A stretch of DNA of 64,000 nt from Pedobacter foliorum. GTDB lineage: Bacteria > Bacteroidota > Bacteroidia > Sphingobacteriales > Sphingobacteriaceae. The DNA lies in NCBI RefSeq assembly GCF_013266735.1, contig NZ_JABSNU010000008.1, positions 1-64,000 on the forward strand, given 5' to 3'. Shown here in pieces: positions 1 through 8,201 of the stretch (the first letter of the stretch is position 1; the number at the start of each line of letters is the position of its first letter). The position numbers and the translations under genes are program-made. The notes under the pieces were generated by a model. That model did not search any database. It was not told the origin of the DNA and saw nothing but the letters and a program-made list of their open reading frames with translations.

Positions 1-191
1 ATGCAAAGGTCAAAGCTTTCAGAGCAACTTCTAGAGGGGTAAGAGATGTCAAATTCTTTCTGTTCAGACTTTCTAAAATCTATGCTTAAAGTTTCATGCC
101 CCCAAGAATTCCGCTTGATCCTTAGCTACTTAATTGATATTGAATTAATTTGTATATTGTATTATTGAATTTCATCTGTAAATAATACGTT

Positions 192-383
192 ATGAATCAA
201 AAAGAAATCAAAGACGAATATGTTAATGCAGTTAACAAGATCGAGACCATTCTTAAATTCGATAAGCATGTATACCCAACCGCAACCGATTTTATAGGTC
301 ATTTGTTAAAGCTATCTAAAAGCCATCATTTTGAAGTATTAACAAAAGATGGATCCAAGTTGGAAGATGCTATTAATGGTTAA
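192..383 (+). CDS. small hypothetical protein (63 aa)
   Basis: A 63-residue reading frame that I do not recognise. It is predicted soluble, rich in Lys, Asp and His, with no signal peptide or membrane segment and no Cys. The N-terminal half looks helical (EIKDEYVNAVNKIETILKF). It stands alone between the window edge and the convergent thioredoxin gene, and no clear promoter was seen. Balanced, non-repetitive composition makes it plausible as a real gene, but length alone does not prove it. Confidence 0.4.
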   Translation: MNQKEIKDEYVNAVNKIETILKFDKHVYPTATDFIGHLLKLSKSHHFEVLTKDGSKLEDAING

Positions 384-429
384 AGCTTGTTAAAAATCAA
401 GACCTTAACGGTACGAAAAAGAGAGTAGG

Positions 430-726
430 TTAAACGTATTGACTGATGAGTTGTTGCAGTTGCGTAGCCTGAATAACTCCTGATTGTCTCCATAGAATCT
501 TGCCTTCCTTAAATAGGATAAAAGTAGGTACGCCCTGGACGCCATATGCAGCGGCAGCGGCCGGATTCTTATCGACATCTATTTTTAATATAGTTGCAGT
601 CTCTCCAACCTGTTTCTTTAGTGTATTGAGAATTGGAGCCATAACTTTGCATGGGCCACACCAGGTAGCATAAAAATCTACAAGAACCGGTTTATTGCCT
701 TTGATCATTTCTGAGAATGTAGCCAT
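430..726 (-). CDS. trxA: thioredoxin
   Basis: Cytoplasmic thiol-disulfide oxidoreductase of the classical thioredoxin family, 98 residues, close to the usual 105. The redox motif WCGPCK lies at residues 22-27 (Cys23 and Cys26). The cis-proline motif GVPTF follows at about residue 66. There is no signal peptide, so it should reduce cytosolic proteins using thioredoxin reductase. It starts at the ATG ending at 726 and is transcribed as a single gene away from the DUF1684 gene. The family assignment is certain. The name trxA is used loosely because Bacteroidota usually carry several thioredoxins. Confidence 0.93.
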   Translation of the reverse strand: MATFSEMIKGNKPVLVDFYATWCGPCKVMAPILNTLKKQVGETATILKIDVDKNPAAAAAYGVQGVPTFILFKEGKILWRQSGVIQATQLQQLISQYV

Positions 727-852
727 ACTGTTATATTTTAGTTTACAAGTGTCAAATTACATTAATCTAAGCTACAAATGGGATGCCATTAACTGTAAAG
801 TTATATTTTCTAATATATAAATCGATAGCTTTGTCGGCTAGATTTTAATAAT

Positions 853-1461
853 ATGATTAGATATTTCTTTATACTGTTTATGATGATTCAATTGAACAGT
901 TTTGGACAAAGTTATAAGACGCAGATTGAAAAGCATCGTGAGCATTACAAAGAGGATTTCTTAAAGGATTTTCGTTCTCCTTTAAAACAGGATGACCTTA
1001 AGAATTTACATTTTTTTGAAGCTGATAGTAATTATAGAGTAAATGCGAAAGTAGAGCTTTTAAAGAATGAAATCCCATTTCAGATGCCTACGTATACAGG
1101 GACAAGCAGAGAGTATATCCGTTATGCTATTCTTAGTTTTAAGCTGAATGGAGTGGATCAGAAGTTGACGGTATATAAAAGTATTTCTTTATCCAAGGTT
1201 GAGGAATATAAGAATCATTTATTTCTTCCATTTACTGATGAAAGTAATTCTGAGGAAACGTATGGAGGAGGAAGATACATTGATTTAAGTAGTCAAGATA
1301 TTTCTGGAGATGTAATTGAGGTAGATTTCAATAAAGCATACAATCCGTATTGTGCTTATAGTGATGGATATCAGTGCCCTAAACCCCCAGTAGAAAATGA
1401 TATTAAGCTTAAGGTCAAGGCTGGTGAAATGATTTATACGGGAGATAAAAAGCATAAATAG
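853..1461 (+). CDS. secreted DUF1684 family protein
   Basis: A 202-residue protein with an N-terminal signal peptide (residues 1-19, ending near SFGQS). The rest matches the DUF1684 family. The diagnostic C-terminal block is present: FNKAYNPYCAYSDGYQCP followed by PPVEN and a final KAGE. The family is widespread in Bacteroidota and Actinobacteria and has no established biochemical role. The two Cys residues in the block may form a disulfide in the periplasm. The gene is flanked by thioredoxin (divergent) and a TPR gene (convergent). Family confidence is high, function unknown. Confidence 0.85.
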   Translation: MIRYFFILFMMIQLNSFGQSYKTQIEKHREHYKEDFLKDFRSPLKQDDLKNLHFFEADSNYRVNAKVELLKNEIPFQMPTYTGTSREYIRYAILSFKLNGVDQKLTVYKSISLSKVEEYKNHLFLPFTDESNSEETYGGGRYIDLSSQDISGDVIEVDFNKAYNPYCAYSDGYQCPKPPVENDIKLKVKAGEMIYTGDKKHK

Positions 1462-1501
1462 TTTTTTAGGCCAGTATCCAGAAAACTGTGTAAATGAAAT
1501 T

Positions 1502-1530
1502 AGGGTTAATTGATATAATCAATTAACCCT
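1502..1530 (-). terminator. hairpin over the stop codon of the TPR gene
   Basis: A perfect 13-bp inverted repeat, AGGGTTAATTGAT / ATCAATTAACCCT, with a 3-nt loop. The right arm contains the TAA stop of the minus-strand TPR gene. On the minus strand it is followed by a T-rich stretch, so it may terminate that gene and perhaps, from the other side, the convergent DUF1684 gene. The U-tract is weak. Confidence 0.45.
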
Positions 1531-2044
1531 GGTAAGCATAAACCATATTTCGATTTGCATTCTGCTTATCTTTAATACGCTTTAAGTGATCTTTAAATTG
1601 CTCATGCTCATCCTGTGAGGCAGTGGCTAGCGCGGCTCGTTTATAATGCTCTTTTGCTGTAGTAAAGTCTTGCAATTCCTCTGCATTTAAGCCAAGGTTC
1701 TCATAGATATGAGATTTACAAACTCCGGGAACAGCTAATGCCTTATCAGCTATATTCTGAGCTAGCTTATGCATCTTTAAAGTAATCAACAGCTTTAGAT
1801 AATGTTCATAAACATCAGGGAAATCTGCCTCAAGTTCTATACACTTTTTATAATAGTAGCCGGCAGTCTGATAATTTTTAAATTGATAATAGTAAAAACT
1901 ACCCAACTGGTAATATGCTCTGGCATATTCTGGATCTGAATTGATGATTTCATGAAAAAAGTGAAGCGCTTTTGGCAGTTCGCCATAATGAAGTTCTTCT
2001 ATTGCCTGTAGATATTTTTCTTCTACAGTGTATAAAATGTCCAT
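1523..2044 (-). CDS. tetratricopeptide repeat protein
   Basis: A 173-residue soluble protein made almost entirely of TPR-like helical hairpins. Repeats are visible around residues 10-45 (AIEELHYGELPKALHFFHEI), 40-75 (ARAYYQLGSFYYYQFKNYQTAG) and 115-150 (IYENLGLNAEELQDFTTAKEHYKRA). There is no signal peptide or membrane segment. TPR proteins scaffold protein-protein contacts, and the partner cannot be named. The upstream gap of 295 bp (2045-2339) holds no gene that I can support. A possible minus-strand -7 box (CAAATATA, 2232-2239) lies in it. Confidence 0.8.
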   Translation of the reverse strand: MDILYTVEEKYLQAIEELHYGELPKALHFFHEIINSDPEYARAYYQLGSFYYYQFKNYQTAGYYYKKCIELEADFPDVYEHYLKLLITLKMHKLAQNIADKALAVPGVCKSHIYENLGLNAEELQDFTTAKEHYKRAALATASQDEHEQFKDHLKRIKDKQNANRNMVYAYQG

Positions 2045-2339
2045 AAGGATATATGTATAATTTGATAAGTATTACCTCAACAAATTGATGTTAATAAAAT
2101 AAATGAGTTTTGTTTAGATCTTGAGATGTTTTAGTTAAAACTAAAATCCATACCCAAGTACATGAGCCAAAGAGACTGGCTAATGTTATTTATTTGGATA
2201 TGTTTAAGGCGTAGCATGACTTTATTTTTTACAAATATAGTGAAATCTTTTCTATTAAAAAACGGACTGCCATAGGGTTGTCAGTGCGACTGGTTTTCTT
2301 TGTGTAAGAAATAAAATTAATCACTAATAACTCTAGATT

Positions 2340-2861
2340 ATGACTACGATTAACACAACCACCGAAACAACGATCGCTCCTTTGTTTATGAATTCACTAG
2401 ACTTGTTAAATCACTGGCAAGGACATAGAAGACTTACAAGACGCGTAATTGAAGCTTTTCCTGAAGAAGAATTATTTAAGCACACTATCGGGGGAATGAG
2501 ACCATTCTCGGGTATGGTAAGCGAAATTAATAGTATATCCGGACCAGGCGTAAAAGGTATAGCCACAGATGTTTGGACAACGATTAATGAAATGGATCAT
2601 CATTCTGGAAAGTCTGAGGCAAGTTCAAAAGAAGAGTTGTTGAGGCAATGGGATGCAGTTACTGATGAAATCAATACTTTTTGGGCGCAAATTCCTGAAG
2701 CAAAATTTCAGGAAATAGTATTGGCTTTTGGCCAGTATGAAGGGGAGGCTTATGGCACCATTCTTTACTTTATTGATAACGAAATTCATCATCGTGCACA
2801 AGGCACAGTCTATTTACGCAGTTTAGGCATTGAGCCACCTGCATTTTGGAATAGAGATTAA
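2340..2861 (+). CDS. DinB family protein
   Basis: A 173-residue protein of the DinB/YfiT four-helix-bundle superfamily, usually divalent-metal-dependent enzymes such as thiol S-transferases or uncharacterised proteins. Candidate metal ligands are visible in NHWQGHRR near residue 25 and in EIHHRAQGTVYLR near residue 148, the usual positions of the His triad. There is no signal peptide, so it is cytoplasmic. Many members are linked to stress or thiol metabolism, but the substrate cannot be read from sequence. It lies 89 bp upstream of an AlkB-like gene on the same strand, possibly one stress cluster. Confidence 0.85.
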   Translation: MTTINTTTETTIAPLFMNSLDLLNHWQGHRRLTRRVIEAFPEEELFKHTIGGMRPFSGMVSEINSISGPGVKGIATDVWTTINEMDHHSGKSEASSKEELLRQWDAVTDEINTFWAQIPEAKFQEIVLAFGQYEGEAYGTILYFIDNEIHHRAQGTVYLRSLGIEPPAFWNRD

Positions 2862-2890
2862 CCTGATTTGTAATTAAGTATTTTTAGCAT

Positions 2891-2928
2891 TAGTTGCCCT
2901 CATGGATGTGGGGGTAGCTAAATTTATT
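2891..2928 (+). terminator. possible terminator after the DinB gene
   Basis: A hairpin TAGTTGCCC ... GGGTAGCTA that pairs fully if two G-U wobbles are allowed, followed by AATTTATT. It lies 30 bp after the DinB stop and before the AlkB-like start. Confidence 0.4.
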
Positions 2929-2950
2929 AAACAATACTTAAATTGCAGAC

Positions 2951-3553
2951 ATGGAAAAAATCTATGGCGATCATATAAATCTTTTAACGTTACCTGGTGA
3001 GGCATTTTTTCACCCTGAGTTTTTTACAGAAGAAGATAGCTATATGTATTTGGATAGATTAACTGAAGAGGTTGAATGGAGACAAGAGCCAATAAAGATG
3101 TTTGGTAAAGAAGTTTTACAACCTCGGTTTACAGCTTTCTATGGTGATGATGGTGTTAATTACACTTATTCTGGCATTACGATGTATGCGACGCCATGGA
3201 CGGCTACGCTTCTAAGAATAAAAGAGAGCATTGAAATGATGCTAGAAACTAAATTTAATGCTTGCTTGTTGAATCATTATCGGGATGGTAAAGATTATAT
3301 GGGCTGGCATAGGGATAATGAAAAGAATCTGGGCAAATTCCCGGTTATTGCTTCGGTAAGCTTTGGTGCTTCAAGAATTTTTCAATTCAGAAATTACAAA
3401 GATAAGTTGCCAATTGTGTCAATTGAATTAACCCATGGAAGTCTGTTGATTATGAAAGGTGGGACGCAGCAATATTGGGAGCACAGACTGCCGAAAACAG
3501 TGGTAGAGACCCAACCAAGAATCAATTTAACTTTTAGAATGATTAAAGGATAA
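2951..3553 (+). CDS. AlkB-like 2-oxoglutarate/Fe(II) dioxygenase
   Basis: A 200-residue cytoplasmic dioxygenase of the AlkB family, which oxidatively removes alkyl lesions from nucleic acids. The iron triad is present: His120 and Asp122 in GWHRDNE and His178 in YWEHRLP. The 2-oxoglutarate-binding arginines are in RINLTFR (Arg190 and Arg196). The block FNACLLNHYRDGKDYMGWH is typical of the ALKBH2/3-like bacterial branch. It is a direct-repair enzyme by family knowledge, but the substrate lesion (1-methyl-A, 3-methyl-C) is inferred. A short AT-only palindrome covers its stop codon. Confidence 0.92.
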   Translation: MEKIYGDHINLLTLPGEAFFHPEFFTEEDSYMYLDRLTEEVEWRQEPIKMFGKEVLQPRFTAFYGDDGVNYTYSGITMYATPWTATLLRIKESIEMMLETKFNACLLNHYRDGKDYMGWHRDNEKNLGKFPVIASVSFGASRIFQFRNYKDKLPIVSIELTHGSLLIMKGGTQQYWEHRLPKTVVETQPRINLTFRMIKG

Positions 3554-3649
3554 TATTCGCAATATTATGGCAGTTCAGGTTAAGTAATTGAGGTTTGTTG
3601 TAATTAAGTCAGAAAAGCATTTGAAATTTTAATTGTATATTAAACCCAT

Positions 3650-3671
3650 TACTTTTGTTAACACTGTTAAC
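3650..3671 (+). promoter_or_regulatory. promoter -7 box and candidate TetR operator
   Basis: TACTTTTG at 3650-3657 matches the Bacteroidota -7 consensus TAnnTTTG. Directly overlapping it is a palindrome, GTTAAC-ACT-GTTAAC, at 3657-3671, where transcription should start, 16 bp before the TetR ATG. No convincing -33 TTG is seen at the proper distance. The placement suggests autorepression by the downstream TetR protein. Confidence 0.5.
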
Positions 3672-3686
3672 TAAAATTAAACTAGT

Positions 3687-4292
3687 ATGGGAATCGCGGA
3701 ACGTAAAATCAGACAAAAGGAAGAATTCAGAGCTAGTATTCTTGAAGCTGCATGGCTGCAAGTGCTAAACGACGGCTGGCAATCCTTATCTATCCGTAAA
3801 ATTGCGGATGCTATTGAATACAGCATTCCCGTTATCTACAATCATTTTGAGAATAAGGAAGCTATTCTATTGGAATTTACCAAAGAGGGATTTCAAAAGT
3901 TAGCAGATACTCTTCTTGAAGTGAAGAGCAGATACACCAACCCATCCGAACAGCTCGAAGCTATGGCCCATGCTTACTGGGACTTTGCTTTTGAACACAA
4001 AGAATATTACCAATTGATGTTTGGGTTAGGAATACCTGCATGTGAAATGGTAAACCAGATTGCCGAAATGAAACTCATGACAAGCGTTATGATATCCACC
4101 ATACAGGAAGCCATTGCCTCCAGTAATAATACTGAAACTAACTATTTTTTGAAATACCATACTTATCTTTCGATACTTCATGGGCTAGTTTCAATAGAGA
4201 TGATCCAAAAGGTTGGTAAACCTGATCCAGAAAAGAAGATGATTCTTCAGGATGCTATTTCTGGGTTCATTAAATCACTAGTAATTAATTAA
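3687..4292 (+). CDS. TetR/AcrR family transcriptional regulator
   Basis: A 201-residue one-component repressor. The N-terminal helix-turn-helix spans residues 10-60, with the typical recognition block LSIRKIADAIEYSIPVIYNH followed by FENKEAIL. The C-terminal ligand domain is helical and has a TetR_C-like block (YWDFAFEHKEYYQLMFGLG). The ligand is unknown. A palindrome overlaps the promoter immediately upstream. The DoxX gene starts 49 bp downstream on the same strand and is the likely co-transcribed target. Confidence 0.92.
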   Translation: MGIAERKIRQKEEFRASILEAAWLQVLNDGWQSLSIRKIADAIEYSIPVIYNHFENKEAILLEFTKEGFQKLADTLLEVKSRYTNPSEQLEAMAHAYWDFAFEHKEYYQLMFGLGIPACEMVNQIAEMKLMTSVMISTIQEAIASSNNTETNYFLKYHTYLSILHGLVSIEMIQKVGKPDPEKKMILQDAISGFIKSLVIN

Positions 4293-4341
4293 TCACCAAA
4301 ATTTCTATATTTATCACCAAGAGAAAACTTAAAATTTAAAG

Positions 4342-4773
4342 ATGAGAAAACTATTTAACACTAATTTCAACAATGAAGGCATACATTTCATGCTGCTTGT
4401 TACACGTATTGCTATTGCTGCATTTATGCTTACCCATGGACTTCAAAAATTGCCATGGCTTTTAGCAGGAGGAGAAATTCAATTTGCCGATCCAATAGGA
4501 GTAGGCCAGGCTACATCTCTTGTGTTAACTGTATTTGCTGAAGTGGTATGTTCTATTTTAGTTTTATTAGGTTTGGGAACGAGATTGGCGGTAATACCTC
4601 TAATTATAACTATGTTGGTTGCTATTTTAATTATTCATGCACCTGATGCATTTGAGAAAAAAGAACTTGCAGTACATTTCTTAGTTACCTATTTGTTTTT
4701 ATTAGTGGCCGGTTCCGGTAAGTATAGTGTAGATCACTTAATAAGCCGTAGTATGAACAGTCGCAGACGATAA
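4342..4773 (+). CDS. DoxX family inner-membrane protein
   Basis: A 143-residue membrane protein with four predicted transmembrane segments (about residues 18-38, 58-78, 82-100 and 108-125). The first helix carries the DoxX-type motif THGLQKL. DoxX/DoxD proteins were named for subunits of thiosulfate:quinone oxidoreductase in archaea. Most bacterial members are small membrane proteins of uncertain role, some linked to thiol or oxidative stress. Here the gene follows a TetR repressor and is probably under its control. Confidence 0.88.
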   Translation: MRKLFNTNFNNEGIHFMLLVTRIAIAAFMLTHGLQKLPWLLAGGEIQFADPIGVGQATSLVLTVFAEVVCSILVLLGLGTRLAVIPLIITMLVAILIIHAPDAFEKKELAVHFLVTYLFLLVAGSGKYSVDHLISRSMNSRRR

Positions 4774-4820
4774 TTGAAGTCTATTTGTATAATTTCACCG
4801 GATAATCCGTTATAGCTGTT

Positions 4821-5420
4821 ATGAGAAAGATATTATTAGTTTGCCTGATGGCGATAGGGTTAGCTGGCTGTGGTATAAACAGGCAGGCGCAACAAATAAA
4901 AGCACTGGAAAGATGTAAGTATAGGGTCACTTCGGCCGATGAAATTACGCTTGCCGGAGCTGATGTGAAAAAGATGATCCTTAATCAGGATATTAATTTG
5001 GGAAGCCTTCCCGGACTTGCTTTAGGATTACTAAGAAGAGATATTCCTTTAAGGGCCAGACTAAATTTAGAAGTGAAAAATCCTTCTGGTAATGATGCTG
5101 CTATTAATCAATTTGAATATAAAATATTGATCAACAGACAAGAACTAGCTTCTGGATTTGTAAATCAGGAAGTAAACATTGCTGCTGGTCAATCTACAGT
5201 CGTTCCAGTTGATATGGAGGCAAACATTTATCCGTTTATTTCAAATAGCAAGGTAATGAAAGAGATTACCGACTTTATACAATCTGGAAAAAATGGGCCT
5301 GAACAGAAGGGGATACTTACACTGAAAATAAGACCAAGTATTAAAGTTGCTGGGGGATTGGTAAAATATCCAGGCTTTATTACTATAGATAAAGAAGTAA
5401 GCAGTAAAATTCTCCTATAA
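4821..5420 (+). CDS. lipoprotein with LEA type 2-like domain
   Basis: A 199-residue predicted lipoprotein. The signal peptide ends at lipobox LAGC (Cys17). The mature part resembles LEA14/LEA type 2 beta-sandwich proteins: a central segment of the type LNLEVKNPSGNDAAINQFEYK followed by an inherited-scaffold strand (ILINRQELASGFVN). Such proteins sit in the membrane or periplasm and have no known catalytic role. It lies 47 bp after the DoxX gene on the same strand, so it may be the last gene of that unit. The LEA assignment rests on fold-like patterns and is moderate. Confidence 0.65.
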   Translation: MRKILLVCLMAIGLAGCGINRQAQQIKALERCKYRVTSADEITLAGADVKKMILNQDINLGSLPGLALGLLRRDIPLRARLNLEVKNPSGNDAAINQFEYKILINRQELASGFVNQEVNIAAGQSTVVPVDMEANIYPFISNSKVMKEITDFIQSGKNGPEQKGILTLKIRPSIKVAGGLVKYPGFITIDKEVSSKILL

Positions 5421-5429
5421 GAAACGTAG

Positions 5430-5437
5430 TATTTTTG
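5430..5437 (+). promoter_or_regulatory. candidate -7 box for the PIG-L operon
   Basis: TATTTTTG fits the Bacteroidota consensus TAnnTTTG and lies about 164 bp ahead of the PIG-L ATG. No clear -33 TTG is visible. If used, it gives a leader of roughly 155 nt containing three inverted repeats. Confidence 0.35.
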
Positions 5438-5448
5438 CAGGATTGTTA

Positions 5449-5589
5449 CGGAGTTTAGTTTTTAATAACACTCCGGATTGATGATTTTTAGTTATTTTCG
5501 AGCTATCATGAGTTTGTAAAGAATGTAATAATTCAAACTTATGATAGCATCATAATAATTAAAAAAAGATTATCTTCCAAGGATAATCT
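5449..5589 (+). promoter_or_regulatory. structured leader with three inverted repeats
   Basis: Three hairpins in the 5' leader of the PIG-L gene: CGGAGT/ACTCCG (5449-5475); a 15-bp stem, GCTATCATGAGTTTG / CAAACTTATGATAGC (5502-5516 with 5534-5548, one G-U pair); and AGATTATC/GATAATCT (5567-5589), ending 11 nt before the ATG. None is followed by a U-tract, so they look like RNA structure or operators rather than terminators. Confidence 0.5.
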
Positions 5590-5600
5590 AAGATCTGTAT

Positions 5601-8039
5601 ATGAAGTTACGTTTATGCCTGTTACTGCTAACTGTTCTGGTTCCTTCTTTAATTAAGGCTCAGAATATGCAGCAGCTTAATGCTGCCGAGATTAAACAAG
5701 GCCTTGAAGGATTAAATGTTGTTGGCAGTGTTTTATACGTTGCCGCACATCCCGACGATGAAAACACCCGTTTATTAGGCTATCTCGCAAAAGAGAAAAA
5801 GGTGAGAGCCGGTTATTTATCATTAACCAGAGGAGACGGAGGACAAAATCTTATAGGAAATGAACAGGCCGAATTACTTGGCTTAATCCGTACTCAAGAG
5901 TTATTGGCTGCCAGACGAACAGATGGAGCTGAACAATTCTTTACAAGGGCAAATGACTTCGGATTTTCGAAAAACTCTGATGAGAGTTTTAAGATATGGG
6001 ATAAGCAGAAGATATTGGCTGATGTAGTATGGGTAATCCGAAAATTTCAGCCCGATGTAATTATTACTCGTTTTCCTGAAGATGCGCGTGCTGGCCATGG
6101 ACATCATTCTGGCTCTGCAATACTTGCTCACGAGGCTTTTTCAGCTGCTGCTGATCCGAAACGATTTCCTGAACAGCTTGCTTTTGTAAAACCATGGCAG
6201 GCAAAACGTATTCTTTGGAATACCTTTAATTTCGGGGGTAACAATACTACTTCAGAGGACCAACTTAAGATTGATGTTGGGGGGTATAATGCCTTGCTGG
6301 GTAAAAGCTATGGCGAAATTGCTGCTGAAAGTAGATCTAATCATAGAAGTCAGGGATTTGGTTCTTCAAGACAACGAGGTTCGGCAATTGAATATTTTAG
6401 CTATGTGGCAGGTGAAAAAGCTACGAAGGATATATTTGATGGGGTTGATTTTACCCTTAACCGAACTCCTGGAAGTGGAGAAATACAAAAGCTTGTTTCT
6501 GAGATTAATGCGGAATATGATGTTGCTGATCCATCTAAATCAGTTATAAAACTTTTAAAGCTAAAACAACTGGTAAAGGGAAAACCTTTTAAGCAGGGTT
6601 TGTTAGATGACTTAATTTTAGCTTGTGCCGGAATCTGGTTTGAAAGTGCAGCAGTAAACTCTTCATATGCCTTAAATGAACCTGTTAATGTAAGGGTTCA
6701 GGCTATAGCAAGAGCCAAACAAGGGTTTCCTTTAAAAATTAGCATTGAGGAGATCAATAGTAAAGCTTCTTTCGATTTACCTCTTAATCAATTTGTATCT
6801 CAGGATAAAACAATATCAACATCCGGCTTTGGGATTACTCAGCCTTATTGGTTGGAGAAGAAACACACTTTGGGTTCGTATGTAGTCGATTCATTATCAA
6901 AAATAGGCCTTGCCGAAAATCCTATTGGGTTAAATGGTCTGTTTAGGATTAAAATAGGTGATCAGGTGATCGAAAAGAAACGAGCTGTTGTGTATAAATA
7001 TACTGATCAGGTGCGTGGTGAAATCTACCAGCCTTTGGTAATTGCTCCACCTGTTACGGCAACTATGACCGAAAAGGCATTTGTATTTAATAATAATGAA
7101 CCTAAAAAAATACTTGTTCAACTCAAAAGCTTTAAAGACAATGCAGCAGGATTATTAAAACCTGAATTGCCGGCAGGGTGGAAAGCTTCTCCGGAGAGCC
7201 TGAATTTTAGCCTTTCTAAAAAAGGCGAAGAAGAATCTGTTGAATTTACAATTACTCCTTCTGGAGATGTTAAAAGTGGTAATTTGATTTTGAATGTTGT
7301 TGTTGATGGTAAAACTTACCATCAAGGTTTACACGTGATAGATTATGATCATATCCCTACTCAAACACTTTTCCCATTTGCGGAAGCGAGGGTAGATAAG
7401 GTAGATTTAAAGTTGGCAGGAAAGCGTATTGGCTACATCGCCGGTGCTGGGGATCTTGTTCCCGAATCATTAAAGCAGATTGGTTACGATGTAGTTAATT
7501 TGACTGCAGGACAGGTTATTAACAGTGATCTTTCTGGCTTTGATGCAATAGTAGCCGGGGTGAGATTGTATAATGTAAGCGAACAGATTAAAAGTATGCA
7601 GCCCAAGTTGATGAAGTATGTGAACGATGGGGGTACTTTTTTGGTACAGTACAATGTAAATGGGCCACTGAAGTTGGATAATTTAGGCCCTTATCCTTTT
7701 GGTGTATCGCGTGACAGGGTAACTGAGGAGGATGCTAAGGTTACAATATTCAATCCGTCAGATCCTGTTTTAAATTACCCTAATAAAATTACGGACAAAG
7801 ACTTTGAAGGATGGGTACAGGAAAGAGGATTGTATTTTGTTACGGATGCTGACCAGAAGTATAGAACCCTATTAAGTATGCATGACAATGGTGAAAGTGA
7901 TAAAACAGGATCTTTAATCATAGCAAATTATGGAAAAGGTAGGTTCGTTTACACTGGTTTATCCTTTTTCAGACAGCTACCTGCAGGTGTACCTGGTGCG
8001 TATAGATTATTTGTGAATTTAATATCAGTTAAGAAATAA
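5601..8039 (+). CDS. secreted PIG-L (LmbE-like) deacetylase, multidomain
   Basis: An 812-residue exported protein (signal peptide 1-20, SLIKAQ). The PIG-L/LmbE domain occupies about residues 40-270. The zinc motif AHPDDE is near residue 50, and the second His cluster GHGHHSGS is near residue 172. The family hydrolyses N-acetyl groups on N-acetylglucosamine-type sugars. The C-terminal part has a beta-sandwich region (about 470-590, NEW3-like) and a Rossmann/GATase1-like region (about 600-720, RIGYIAGAGDLVPESL). This large architecture is common in Bacteroidota. It heads an operon with a small membrane protein, a symporter and a sialidase-like protein, suggesting deacetylation of an imported sugar. 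The substrate is inferred. Confidence 0.88.
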   Translation: MKLRLCLLLLTVLVPSLIKAQNMQQLNAAEIKQGLEGLNVVGSVLYVAAHPDDENTRLLGYLAKEKKVRAGYLSLTRGDGGQNLIGNEQAELLGLIRTQELLAARRTDGAEQFFTRANDFGFSKNSDESFKIWDKQKILADVVWVIRKFQPDVIITRFPEDARAGHGHHSGSAILAHEAFSAAADPKRFPEQLAFVKPWQAKRILWNTFNFGGNNTTSEDQLKIDVGGYNALLGKSYGEIAAESRSNHRSQGFGSSRQRGSAIEYFSYVAGEKATKDIFDGVDFTLNRTPGSGEIQKLVSEINAEYDVADPSKSVIKLLKLKQLVKGKPFKQGLLDDLILACAGIWFESAAVNSSYALNEPVNVRVQAIARAKQGFPLKISIEEINSKASFDLPLNQFVSQDKTISTSGFGITQPYWLEKKHTLGSYVVDSLSKIGLAENPIGLNGLFRIKIGDQVIEKKRAVVYKYTDQVRGEIYQPLVIAPPVTATMTEKAFVFNNNEPKKILVQLKSFKDNAAGLLKPELPAGWKASPESLNFSLSKKGEEESVEFTITPSGDVKSGNLILNVVVDGKTYHQGLHVIDYDHIPTQTLFPFAEARVDKVDLKLAGKRIGYIAGAGDLVPESLKQIGYDVVNLTAGQVINSDLSGFDAIVAGVRLYNVSEQIKSMQPKLMKYVNDGGTFLVQYNVNGPLKLDNLGPYPFGVSRDRVTEEDAKVTIFNPSDPVLNYPNKITDKDFEGWVQERGLYFVTDADQKYRTLLSMHDNGESDKTGSLIIANYGKGRFVYTGLSFFRQLPAGVPGAYRLFVNLISVKK

Positions 8040-8051
8040 TATCATTACAAC

Positions 8052-8201
8052 ATGGCAGAACATGACAACCCGGTACCAGAGAACCCAGAGCAAGAGCTAC
8101 CGCCTTTTGTTAAAACCTGGAAACAGTTTTACCGGTTGCTAATTGGTTGGCTTGTATTTTTGATCCTGATCCTTTACGCATTTACAAGATATTTCGAATG
8201 A
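8052..8201 (+). CDS. small single-pass membrane protein (49 aa)
   Basis: A short gene starting at the ATG 12 bp after the PIG-L stop and ending in ATGA, where its TGA overlaps the symporter ATG by 4 bp. The product has an acidic, proline-rich N-terminus (MAEHDNPVPENPEQELPPFV), then an amphipathic KTWKQFYRLL and one transmembrane helix (about 29-43, LLIGWLVFLILILYA), then TRYFE. Its tight placement suggests translational coupling and a role as an accessory subunit of the transporter. Small proteins of this kind occur next to sodium:solute symporters in Bacteroidota, but I cannot name a family. Confidence 0.72.
   Translation: MAEHDNPVPENPEQELPPFVKTWKQFYRLLIGWLVFLILILYAFTRYFE

Noticed and set aside
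3550-3568. ATAATATT-CGC-AATATTAT palindrome after the AlkB-like gene
   Set aside because: AT-only 8-bp stem with no U-tract; too weak to call a terminator.
6271-6549. A 92-residue plus-strand frame inside the PIG-L gene
   Set aside because: Shadow of the deacetylase in another frame; no independent start context and unlike-protein composition.
8147-8197. Longer N-terminus for the sodium symporter
   Set aside because: These 17 codons read through the small upstream gene; the ATG at 8198 forms a 4-bp overlap and begins the first membrane helix.
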